A DNA stretch of 28,034 nucleotides from Candidatus Zixiibacteriota bacterium. Its GTDB lineage: Bacteria; Zixibacteria; MSB-5A5; GN15; PGXB01. The DNA lies in contig CP070766.1 in NCBI GenBank assembly GCA_020345705.1, positions 849,341-877,374 of the forward strand, written 5' to 3'. The position numbers were made by a program, and so were the translations under genes. Every line of letters starts with the position of its first letter. Position 1 is the stretch's first letter. Positions 6,654 to 14,007 of the stretch are shown here, in pieces. Below the pieces are notes generated by a model. It worked only from the letters and a program-made list of their open reading frames with translations. It had not been told where the DNA came from and ran no database searches.

Positions 6654-8456
6654 TTACAGCTTAATCAACTCGACCCGGCGGTTGTTGGCTTTTCCTTCGG
6701 GCGTATCATTGGTGTCGATCGACCTGCTTTCGCACCAGCCTTTAGATTCGAGCCTGTCCGCGCCGACACCGTACTCATTGATCAAGTATGTCTTGGCCGA
6801 CTCGGCGCGATTCTTGGAGAGCGTCATATTGTAATCATCGTCGCCGTCACTGTCAGTGTGACCCTCAATCGACAGGCGAAGACTCGGGTCGTCCGTCAGA
6901 AGCTTGCCGATTTCTTTTAGCGTCTTGAACGACTCGGCCTTAATCTTATGCGAACCGGAGTCAAACAGAATGCCGTGAGTAACGATCTTGCCGGTTTCCT
7001 CAAGCTGCTGCCGCATCGACTTGCCCCCTTCGGCAAAGCGGAAACCGCGAAAGAGCGTCGGATTGTCAGGATCTTTGTACGGACGATGACGCAGCCGGAA
7101 GCCAACCGGATTGAAGTTCTCGACTTTCGGGACGTTCCCTACACGCTCTTCATCGACGTAACATTTGATGGATCGCAAGGTGGCCATCAGCCTCAAGACA
7201 TGCACACCCTTGGTCAGCTCTTTAGGCAGGGTCTTGTCGGCCAGAGTCTTGCTGTTGATTTCCACCCAGGTGGCGTCCCTTCCATAGATGCCGAAGGAGC
7301 CGATATTCTGACCTTTATCATCAACCCAGTGAATGTAAAAGTAGTTGCCGGTGTACTCCGGACCGTTATTATAAAACTCCAGTTCCACGGTGTATTTTTC
7401 CGGAAGCGGCACATCCGGTATCTTGGGGCGAACGGAGCCGTCATCGGTGCACATAATCCAGTACTCATTGCCGAGAGTAACGACCTCGTAAACGCCGCGG
7501 TCCAGGTTCCAGCGGTAAGGAAACTCTCCTTCTTCATCGCTTTTCATGTCGTCGTAGAAGATAACTCTGTCGCCGGGAACAAAGTCGTACTTGGTATAAA
7601 GCTTCATGTTCTCGGCGACGGACGCCGTCGCCACCGTCTGTGTCGCGGCCCCCGCCTGAGTGCCTCCGCTGACGGCGGCTGCTGCGGGCTGGGTAGTTTG
7701 AGTCGGAGTGGTCGCCGCGCCGTACTCGGTGGTGTACTGACCGCTGCCCTGGTATCGGAAATACTCCTCCGGCATTTCCTTTGAAATCTTCTCCACCGTC
7801 TTGCGCAGAACCTCTCTTATGGCATTGCCCATCGGCTCGTTGGAATAGACACCCAGGGCGCCCCCGATGACAACGTCCTCGACCCAGCCGCCGCCGACGG
7901 CCCCGGCCTTCCATTTGGTCGATTTACCCTCAAGCGAAAAGGCCTTGAGAATGCGGCGGGTGCGAATATCGATCAGCTTGATATCCATCAATATCTTGGC
8001 TGTTTTCTTCTTGGCTCCCAGGGCACCAAAGGCCTTTTTCTTAAGGCCGCCCAGAGCGCCGCCGGCGCCGCCGGCATCGGGCTCAAAATCGGTCACGGCA
8101 CCCGTGACGAGAACGTCAGCCCCCTCCATCAAGCCCTTGTCGGCGCCTCTGCCCTCCTCCACGTATTCGGACTGACCCAGCTCGATTTCGTCGATAAGTT
8201 CGTCAACCTCTTCCTGACTGGCCAGAACAATAAACTTGCCGCTGTTGGTCAGGGCGGTTGAGAGCATCTCCCCAACGGCCTGGGCTTCCTGCCATGAGCA
8301 GCCATCGGCTTTATCCTTTATCTTGCCGACGGAGACACGAGCCTTATTGCCCTGATGTGTCAGATTTTCCTCAATATCAGAGGCACTGACAACGAAGATG
8401 AAAGCCAGCATTGTTATTATGCAGGCGGCAACAAATAATGATGTCATTCTTCCCAT
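6654..8456 (-). CDS. CsgG-domain / lectin-like / OmpA-domain envelope protein
   Basis: The 600-residue protein has three parts. After a signal peptide (residues 1-26), a CsgG-like domain spans about 36-228, with the family's MDIKLIDIRTRRIL strand and a Gly/Ala/Lys-rich insertion at 128-151. A Thr/Ala/Gln-rich linker (247-280) follows. A beta-rich middle region (about 295-475) resembles LamG/concanavalin-type modules. The C-terminal OmpA peptidoglycan-binding domain (about 490-600) shows ILFDSGSHKIK, EGHTDSDGD, LSKNRAESAKTYL and KANNRRVEL. It should lie in the periplasm or outer membrane and grip the cell wall. No lipobox Cys is present, unlike true CsgG. The start at 8456 has a strong GGAGG six bases upstream. 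It follows the DUF4412 gene by 92 bases and probably shares its promoter. A specific role in secretion or adhesion is not shown. Confidence 0.88.
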   Translation of the reverse strand: MGRMTSLFVAACIITMLAFIFVVSASDIEENLTHQGNKARVSVGKIKDKADGCSWQEAQAVGEMLSTALTNSGKFIVLASQEEVDELIDEIELGQSEYVEEGRGADKGLMEGADVLVTGAVTDFEPDAGGAGGALGGLKKKAFGALGAKKKTAKILMDIKLIDIRTRRILKAFSLEGKSTKWKAGAVGGGWVEDVVIGGALGVYSNEPMGNAIREVLRKTVEKISKEMPEEYFRYQGSGQYTTEYGAATTPTQTTQPAAAAVSGGTQAGAATQTVATASVAENMKLYTKYDFVPGDRVIFYDDMKSDEEGEFPYRWNLDRGVYEVVTLGNEYWIMCTDDGSVRPKIPDVPLPEKYTVELEFYNNGPEYTGNYFYIHWVDDKGQNIGSFGIYGRDATWVEINSKTLADKTLPKELTKGVHVLRLMATLRSIKCYVDEERVGNVPKVENFNPVGFRLRHRPYKDPDNPTLFRGFRFAEGGKSMRQQLEETGKIVTHGILFDSGSHKIKAESFKTLKEIGKLLTDDPSLRLSIEGHTDSDGDDDYNMTLSKNRAESAKTYLINEYGVGADRLESKGWCESRSIDTNDTPEGKANNRRVELIKL

Positions 8457-8548
8457 AATTCCTCCGGTGGCATAAATTAATCGCTAAGAGCCCCGCGGAA
8501 GCGGAACCCTTACAAATTCGATATAGTTGTCGTCTGAAATCGGCGGAT

Positions 8549-9337
8549 TTATCTTTTCATACCCGGCATGCCCGGCACGCCTTCAGTTTTCTCGTACCCC
8601 TTGGGAACCTCGTACGTTCCCTCCGGAGCGCTCTTCTCGGCGATTTCGATGACCTCGGTCGTCGAGTGAACCTTGGCGCCCATCATATCGACGGTCGCAT
8701 CCGTCATTACGGCAATTCCCTTAATCTTTTTCATCTCTTCAAGAACTTCTTTGAAGCCGGGGAACATGGCCTTGAATGATTGACTGATCTCAAGAAACAT
8801 CTCAAAGTCAATTTTGGGATCCTCGGTGGCCCAGATTTCGCTTTCCACGGACCCCATCCCCATCTTGGTCGACACGAGATATTTAGTGCAATTCCAGTCC
8901 TTGATCTTCTGCGTCTCCTCAGTCGGTTTCACCGTCACCTTCATCTGCATCATCGACATCATGCCCTTCATCATTTCCAGCTGAGCCTTGTCTTCTTCGT
9001 CATTCTCATCGATTCCCATCATCTTTTCCACATCGCCCAGGGCATCCAGCGGCATTTCCACATAGCTTTTCTGGTTATGGTCAATCATATAGACAAGATT
9101 CTCTTCCATCAACATGATGACCGTTGCGGTATCGCCCTGGTCCATCCTGGACATACCTGTCGTCAGCCAAGTTGTTGAGGTGTCTGTCCTGGCCGGGACT
9201 TTTTGTCCCATCATTTCGAAGGCATCGGCACTTGTCACCTGCTTGATCACTGTGTCCGCGATAACCATGGCCGGAAATGCAAGCAACAGAAGCGCCCCGA
9301 ATAGAATAACACTGCCCATCCAACCTTTTGCCCTCAT
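8549..9337 (-). CDS. DUF4412 secreted protein
   Basis: The protein has 262 residues with a signal peptide (MRAKGWMGSVILFGALLLLAF to about residue 27). The mature part matches the DUF4412 pattern: repeated beta-strand pairs with TWLTTGMSRMDQ, YMIDHNQKSYVEM and SEIWATEDPKIDF. It probably folds like LolA-type periplasmic half-barrels (inference). It is unusually rich in methionine, including MMKGMMSMMQMK (122-133) and the tail PGMPGMKR. The start has AAAGGAGG a few bases upstream. A TTGACT promoter lies about 90-118 bases ahead, and the CsgG-OmpA gene follows on the same strand. The molecular function is unknown. Confidence 0.82.
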   Translation of the reverse strand: MRAKGWMGSVILFGALLLLAFPAMVIADTVIKQVTSADAFEMMGQKVPARTDTSTTWLTTGMSRMDQGDTATVIMLMEENLVYMIDHNQKSYVEMPLDALGDVEKMMGIDENDEEDKAQLEMMKGMMSMMQMKVTVKPTEETQKIKDWNCTKYLVSTKMGMGSVESEIWATEDPKIDFEMFLEISQSFKAMFPGFKEVLEEMKKIKGIAVMTDATVDMMGAKVHSTTEVIEIAEKSAPEGTYEVPKGYEKTEGVPGMPGMKR

Positions 9338-9426
9338 TAAGTCCTCCTTTGATAAATTGGTTTATTGCACGTCTTGTTCATCGTAGATTAACACATGCAT
9401 ATTGCAGCTTCTCGTTGTAGATTTGC

Positions 9427-9455
9427 AGTTTAACTGCGTCAGTGTCGAAAGTCAA
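9427..9455 (-). promoter_or_regulatory. Promoter of the DUF4412 / CsgG-OmpA unit
   Basis: On the minus strand TTGACT (9450-9455), a 17-bp spacer and TAAACT (9427-9432). Transcription from about 9420 leaves a leader of roughly 80 bases. Confidence 0.55.
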
Positions 9456-9484
9456 TCAAAAAAAATCCGGCACCGCGTCGGTTG

Positions 9485-9499
9485 ATTGCGATTCGCAAT
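9485..9499. promoter_or_regulatory. 15-bp palindrome upstream of the DUF4412 promoter
   Basis: ATTGCGATTCGCAAT is a perfect 7+1+7 palindrome whose nearer edge lies 29 bp upstream of the -35 box. It looks like a dimeric regulator site. It could also form a weak hairpin in the mazG 3' region. Confidence 0.35.
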
Positions 9500-9558
9500 T
9501 GTTTGACCTAGACGATTATCAGGGAGGTGATGCTCGGCGACTGAATCGCCCTTCAAGA

Positions 9559-10335
9559 TCAGGAAATATTTTTGGCTTCCTGCCACCAGGCTTCGAGCTG
9601 GTCAAGAGTAAAATCATCGAAAGACTTGCCCGACTGTCTGACTTTTTCTTCAATATACCTGAATCTGTCGGCAAACTTGTCCAGAGTTTTGTTCAAAGCC
9701 TGCTCGGGATTGATCTCAAGCTTGCGGGCAAATGATGATACGGCAAAGAGAAGGTCGCCAATTTCGCTTTCGAGCCTGGCCGGACCATTTGATTTCAGCT
9801 CCGATTCGATCTCATCGATCTCCTCTTTGATCTTATCAAGAACGTCCGCCGCGCTTGTCCAGTCAAATCCGACCCCGCCGGCTTTTTCGCCGAATCGAAA
9901 GGCTTTCACCAGCGCCGGTGCCGAGCGCGGAATCCCCGAGATAACGGAACTCTTCTCGCCCGACTCGACCTTTATCTTCTCCCACTGGTCCAGTACCTCC
10001 TGCGGCTTTAGGTTCTTTTGCTCGCCAAAGACATGGGGGTGACGGTTAATCAGTTTTTCGTTAATCGAATCTATGGAATCATCAATGGTGAATTCCCCGG
10101 CCTCTTCAGCCAGTTGGCTGTGGAAGACAATCTGGCACATCAAATCGCCGAGCTCCTCGCGAAGATGGTCATAATCCTCGCTCTCAATCGCTTCGACTAC
10201 CTCATAAGTTTCCTCAATCAGATACGGGAGAAGCGATTTGTGGGTCTGTTTGCGATCCCAGGCACAACCGTCAGGCGACCTCAAGGTGGCCATTATTTGT
10301 CGTAACTTATTAAAAGGCTCCGCATTACCCGGCAT
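9559..10335 (-). CDS. mazG: Nucleoside triphosphate pyrophosphohydrolase MazG
   Basis: MazG hydrolyses (d)NTPs to monophosphates and pyrophosphate, a house-cleaning and stress-related role. The full two-domain form is present. The N-terminal domain has LRSPDGCAWDRKQTHKSLL, then the metal-binding helices LIEETYEVVEAI and LREELGDLM. A second degenerate MazG domain (EIDEIESEL, ESEIGDLLFAV) follows. An upstream ATG at 10362 has no Shine-Dalgarno. The ATG at 10335 has GGAAAGGA at a suitable distance and leaves room for a leader from the TATAAT at 10381-10386 (minus), so I prefer it; the product is then 258 residues. It diverges from valS. Confidence 0.93.
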   Translation of the reverse strand: MPGNAEPFNKLRQIMATLRSPDGCAWDRKQTHKSLLPYLIEETYEVVEAIESEDYDHLREELGDLMCQIVFHSQLAEEAGEFTIDDSIDSINEKLINRHPHVFGEQKNLKPQEVLDQWEKIKVESGEKSSVISGIPRSAPALVKAFRFGEKAGGVGFDWTSAADVLDKIKEEIDEIESELKSNGPARLESEIGDLLFAVSSFARKLEINPEQALNKTLDKFADRFRYIEEKVRQSGKSFDDFTLDQLEAWWQEAKNIS

Positions 10336-10371
10336 TTTCAAATTATCCTTTCCAAAAGGCATTTTATGACG

Positions 10372-10385
10372 ATAATAGCTATTAT
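10372..10385. promoter_or_regulatory. 14-bp palindrome over the mazG -10 region
   Basis: ATAATAGCTATTAT is a perfect palindrome. It overlaps the minus-strand TATAAT (10381-10386) that probably serves mazG, so a protein bound here would block mazG. AT-rich palindromes arise by chance, so support is modest. Confidence 0.3.
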
Positions 10386-10432
10386 ACCGAAACCGAACTC
10401 AGAAATAAAGCGTTTTTAACCATATGGCCGTA

Positions 10433-10461
10433 TTGACAAAACGTATGTATGAGGGTATTAT
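10433..10461 (+). promoter_or_regulatory. Sigma70 promoter of valS
   Basis: A perfect TTGACA (10433-10438), a 17-bp spacer and TATTAT (10456-10461). The -10 lies downstream of the first in-frame ATG (10449), so that ATG cannot be on the mRNA. The start site near 10468 leaves a short leader to the ATG at 10482. Confidence 0.8.
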
Positions 10462-10481
10462 TTCAGGTTTCAGAGAGGAAA

Positions 10482-13154
10482 ATGAACACAAAGACGAAGA
10501 AAAGAGTAAATTCTAAAGCTGAGCCCTACGACCCGAAAGCGGTCGAGAGCCGCCTGCTCGGCAGTTGGCTCGAGGCCGGGTATTTCAAAGGCGAGATCAA
10601 CAAGGATAAAGAACCGTACTCAATCGTTATACCTCCTCCCAATGTTACCGACATTCTTCACCTCGGGCACGCCCTGAATAACACGATACAGGATATTCTT
10701 ATTCGCCAGAAACGGATGTCCGGATTCGAGGCCGAGTGGCTCCCCGGCGCCGACCATGCAGGGATCGCCACACAGGTTGTTGTTGAAAAACAGCTCAAGA
10801 AAGAAGGCACGACAAGGCGTGAACTGGGTCGGGAAAAATTCCTTGAGCGGACGCGCATACTCGCTTACAAGAATAAGGACTATATTCTGGATCAGCTCAA
10901 GAAAATCGGGTGCTCCTGTGACTGGGAGCGGACCCGCTTTACCATCGATGAATCCCTTTCCCGGGCGGTTCTGAAGGTCTTCATACATCTTTATGAGAAG
11001 GGTCTGATTTATCGCGGCCACCGAATCGTCAACTGGTGCCCGTCATGCCAGACCTCACTTTCCGACGATGAAGTCGAACACGAGGAGAAGCAGGGAAGCC
11101 TGTGGTATATCAAATATAAGCTCAAAGGATCCGATCAGTTCCTGACAGTCGCGACGACGAGGCCGGAAACAATGCTGGGCGACACCGCTCTGGCTGTTAA
11201 TCCGAAGGACACCAAATACAAAAGATACGTCGGCAAAACCGCCATTCTTCCTATTCTTGAACGTGAACTGCCCATAATTGCAGACAGCTACGTTGATCCT
11301 GAATTCGGGACCGGCGTCGTTAAGATCACTCCGGCTCATGACCCCAACGACTTCGAGATCGGCAAGAGACATGATCTGGAGGAGGTGAATATCCTCAATA
11401 ATGACGGGACGTTAAACGCCAACGCCGGAAAGTTCAAGGGGCTCGATCGTTATGATGCCCGGAAGCAGCTGGTGAAAGAACTGGAAAAGAAAGGGTATCT
11501 GGAAAAGATTGACAAGTATGATCTGGCTGTCGGAACCTGCTATCGCTGCCACCAGGAAATAGAGCCGTATCTGTCAGACCAATGGTTTGTCAGGATGGCG
11601 CCTCTTGCTAAGCCGGCTACAGAGGCGCTCAAAAAAGGCGATCTGAGATTCCACCCCGACTACTGGTCGAAGACATATCTGCACTGGATGGAAAATATCA
11701 AGGACTGGTGTATATCCAGGCAACTGTGGTGGGGACACAGGATACCAGTTTATTATTGCGAATGCGGTGAGACAATCGTTGCCGAAAAAAACCCTGAAAA
11801 ATGTCCTAAGTGCGGCGGAGCCGACATAACGCAGGATGAAGACGTTCTCGACACCTGGTTCTCATCCTGGCTGTGGCCTTTTTCTACAATGGGATGGCCG
11901 GAAAAAGATCCCCTGCTTGACTATTTCTATCCCACCCGGGTTCTGGTCACGGCCTCTGAAATTATTTTTCTCTGGGTCGCCAGAATGGTCATGGCCGGCT
12001 ATGAGTTTGTTGGCAAAATACCGTTTAATGATGTTTACATACACGGCACCGTTCGCGATGCCAACGGCATCAAAATGTCGAAATCCCTGGGCAACGGGAT
12101 CGATCCGCTGGAGATAATCGACCAGCACGGCGCAGACGCGCTCAGGATTTCTCTGGTCCTGGCGACTCCCGACGGACAGGACCCCTGGATGTCGAAAAAC
12201 ACCTTTGAAGTTGGCCGCAATTTTGTCAATAAGCTGTATCAGGCGGCGCGGTTTGTCATGCTGCGTATCGGCGACACCAGGTTTGATATCAATACTATAC
12301 CGGAAAACGACCTTATTCTGGTCGATAAGTGGATCCTATCCCGTCTGGAGAGGACAATCGAGGCCACCAATCGCAGCATTGAGGAGTTCAAGCTTTCGGC
12401 CGCCGCCAAAAATCTTTATAGCTTCACCTGGAATGACTTCTGTTCCTGGTATATCGAGTTGATAAAGCCTGATAAGCCCGACCAACCTATAAGAGAAACG
12501 TCCTTAAATGTCGCCTTCTACGTTCTGGACAAGATTCTCAAGCTCCTGCATCCCTTTATACCCTTCGTCACCGAGGAGATCAACCTCAAGCTCAGGGAAT
12601 ACTTCAGCGCCAAGGAAGATACCCTGACCTTCGGACCCTGGCCCGAACAGACGAGCAAGTTCAAGGATGACAGCCTGGAAGCGTCATTTGAGACTATACA
12701 ATCGGTCGTCAACGCCGTCAGGTCCATCAGAGCAGAGATGAATGTTCCGCCCGGGAAGCGCTCCGACCTGCACGTAAGAGTCACCGACGAAGCCATGGGC
12801 AAGCTTCTGGAGAAATATCAGGACTATTTCAGGAGTCTGGCCAAAATAAATAACCTGATTATCGGCAGCGACATCAAAAAACCGGGTCTGTCGGCATCAG
12901 CGGTCATTTCGGGGGCCGAGATATTCGTTCCCCTCGAAGGACTGATTAATATTGATGATGAAAAGAAGCGTCTGGAAAAGGAACTGGCTAATCTCAAAGC
13001 GCAGCTCGAGAGGATTTCCAAGAAGCTGGCCAACCCGGATTTTCTCAAGAACGCCCCGACTGATATCATCAATAGAGAAAAGAACAAGAAGGCCGACATC
13101 GAAGAACGCGTGGAGAAGCTTAACACCAACCTGGAGCAGTTGCTGGGCTGGTAA
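10482..13154 (+). CDS. valS: Valyl-tRNA synthetase
   Basis: This class I synthetase charges tRNA-Val. The HIGH motif is HLGH at residues 60-63 in PPPNVTDILHLGHAL, where most ValRS have NVTG rather than NVTD. KMSKS is at about 531-535 in GIKMSKSLGNG. Zinc-type Cys pairs appear as CPSC, CYRC, CECG and CPKC. The editing domain holds TTRPETMLGDTA and the anticodon-binding domain follows. The C-terminus is the usual ValRS tRNA-binding coiled coil (KKRLEKELANLKAQLERI onward). The start at 10482 (890 residues) is chosen because the promoter's -10 box lies after the earlier ATG at 10449, and AGAGG precedes 10482. A strong terminator follows at 13177. Confidence 0.97.
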   Translation: MNTKTKKRVNSKAEPYDPKAVESRLLGSWLEAGYFKGEINKDKEPYSIVIPPPNVTDILHLGHALNNTIQDILIRQKRMSGFEAEWLPGADHAGIATQVVVEKQLKKEGTTRRELGREKFLERTRILAYKNKDYILDQLKKIGCSCDWERTRFTIDESLSRAVLKVFIHLYEKGLIYRGHRIVNWCPSCQTSLSDDEVEHEEKQGSLWYIKYKLKGSDQFLTVATTRPETMLGDTALAVNPKDTKYKRYVGKTAILPILERELPIIADSYVDPEFGTGVVKITPAHDPNDFEIGKRHDLEEVNILNNDGTLNANAGKFKGLDRYDARKQLVKELEKKGYLEKIDKYDLAVGTCYRCHQEIEPYLSDQWFVRMAPLAKPATEALKKGDLRFHPDYWSKTYLHWMENIKDWCISRQLWWGHRIPVYYCECGETIVAEKNPEKCPKCGGADITQDEDVLDTWFSSWLWPFSTMGWPEKDPLLDYFYPTRVLVTASEIIFLWVARMVMAGYEFVGKIPFNDVYIHGTVRDANGIKMSKSLGNGIDPLEIIDQHGADALRISLVLATPDGQDPWMSKNTFEVGRNFVNKLYQAARFVMLRIGDTRFDINTIPENDLILVDKWILSRLERTIEATNRSIEEFKLSAAAKNLYSFTWNDFCSWYIELIKPDKPDQPIRETSLNVAFYVLDKILKLLHPFIPFVTEEINLKLREYFSAKEDTLTFGPWPEQTSKFKDDSLEASFETIQSVVNAVRSIRAEMNVPPGKRSDLHVRVTDEAMGKLLEKYQDYFRSLAKINNLIIGSDIKKPGLSASAVISGAEIFVPLEGLINIDDEKKRLEKELANLKAQLERISKKLANPDFLKNAPTDIINREKNKKADIEERVEKLNTNLEQLLGW

Positions 13155-13176
13155 AGCAGCCATCGTTGAATATCTG

Positions 13177-13203
13177 AGAGGCACGAATGTGCCTCTTTTT
13201 TTT
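13177..13203 (+). terminator. Terminator of valS
   Basis: AGAGGCAC (13177-13184) pairs perfectly with GTGCCTCT (13189-13196) around a GAAT loop, followed by a run of T to 13203. It starts 22 bases after the valS stop. Confidence 0.9.
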
Positions 13204-13206
13204 GGG

Positions 13207-13224
13207 AAAAAAGCCGTTACCGGC
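13207..13224 (-). terminator. Terminator of the GGDEF-like gene
   Basis: On the minus strand GCCG-GTAA-CGGC is followed by six T. The stem is short (4 GC pairs) with a stable GTAA tetraloop. It lies 36 bases after the stop at 13260 and faces the valS terminator. Confidence 0.6.
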
Positions 13225-13259
13225 GTGAATGATTAAGCTGATCTGAATTTGAAAAGCTC

Positions 13260-13718
13260 TTAATTCTCAGAGCCGAAATCTTCCATGTAACTTGCAATCG
13301 ACCGCGCTCCTGCGGCGTCCGGAAAGGAAGATATCTCAATCGGAACCAGATAGTCCGCCGGCTGGCTGAAATAGTCTGTACAATATCGATGCAGCGTTTC
13401 AGAAATTCGCCTGGCCGCCGCCTCGGCACCCTGTCGGGGCGTCTCAGGAAGCAGCAGTCCAATCTTGACAGACCCGGAATCAGACAGTGAATCCACCTCT
13501 CTTACCGACCGCTGGACTGTCCGATGCAGACCGTCAAGGAATCTGGTTTTTTCCACCTCATTCCTGAGGGCTTGATCACCGGCGAGGTCAAGTATCGGCC
13601 CGATGTTGAAAGTCACGAGAGAGAGAAAGATACGATACCGCTCCGCTCTCTTTAGCTCATTGCCAATCCGTGAGGCAAAATCAAATTCCCTTTTCATACT
13701 ATCCACGGTGTTTTCCAT
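13260..13718 (-). CDS. Small degenerate GGDEF-like domain protein
   Basis: This 152-residue soluble protein aligns by eye with the diguanylate cyclase fold. ELKRAERYRIFLSLVTFNI (21-39) matches the first strand, and VDSLSDSGSVKIGLLLPETP (75-94) matches the segment that normally reads RYGGDEF...LLPET, followed by QGAEAAARRISETL. The GGDEF signature itself is replaced by SGSVK, and the metal-binding Asp of the first strand is replaced by Asn38. It should not make cyclic di-GMP; a binding or structural role is possible. ATG 13718 lacks a Shine-Dalgarno. Met8 (13697) is an alternative, where the ATG overlaps the stop of a 15-codon upstream ORF as ATGA. The ntrC-type gene lies 289 bases upstream on the same strand. 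Confidence 0.65.
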   Translation of the reverse strand: MENTVDSMKREFDFASRIGNELKRAERYRIFLSLVTFNIGPILDLAGDQALRNEVEKTRFLDGLHRTVQRSVREVDSLSDSGSVKIGLLLPETPRQGAEAAARRISETLHRYCTDYFSQPADYLVPIEISSFPDAAGARSIASYMEDFGSEN

Positions 13719-14007
13719 TCAGCATCGAAAACCTTCGGCATTTTTTATACATCTTTCCACCAGTTTAATAAGCAACTTCTATTCCATCCACTTGAAAAAG
13801 GTGAAAGAGAGCTTGAAATCCGGTGAAATAGAGTCAGGAATTGACCTCAACCCAATTAATTGTAAGATAAACAGCCATTAATTTCCGATAAAATGGACAT
13901 AAAAGTATATTCAGAGTTATCCACAGTGGAAAGATGTGCAATATCTTGCGGAATAAATGAAAAGGAATGTCAAAGTTATAAAGTAGCCGTCACATCCTGG
14001 CGGAAGA

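Noticed and set aside
6948..7784. 278-codon plus-strand frame over the CsgG-OmpA gene
   Set aside because: It is antisense to a gene with clear OmpA and CsgG motifs, has no recognisable domain and no ribosome site.
13917..13925. Perfect DnaA box (TTATCCACA) in an AT-rich gap
   Set aside because: It is a single copy with no cluster, no dnaA/dnaN nearby and no clear unwinding element, so it does not support an origin.
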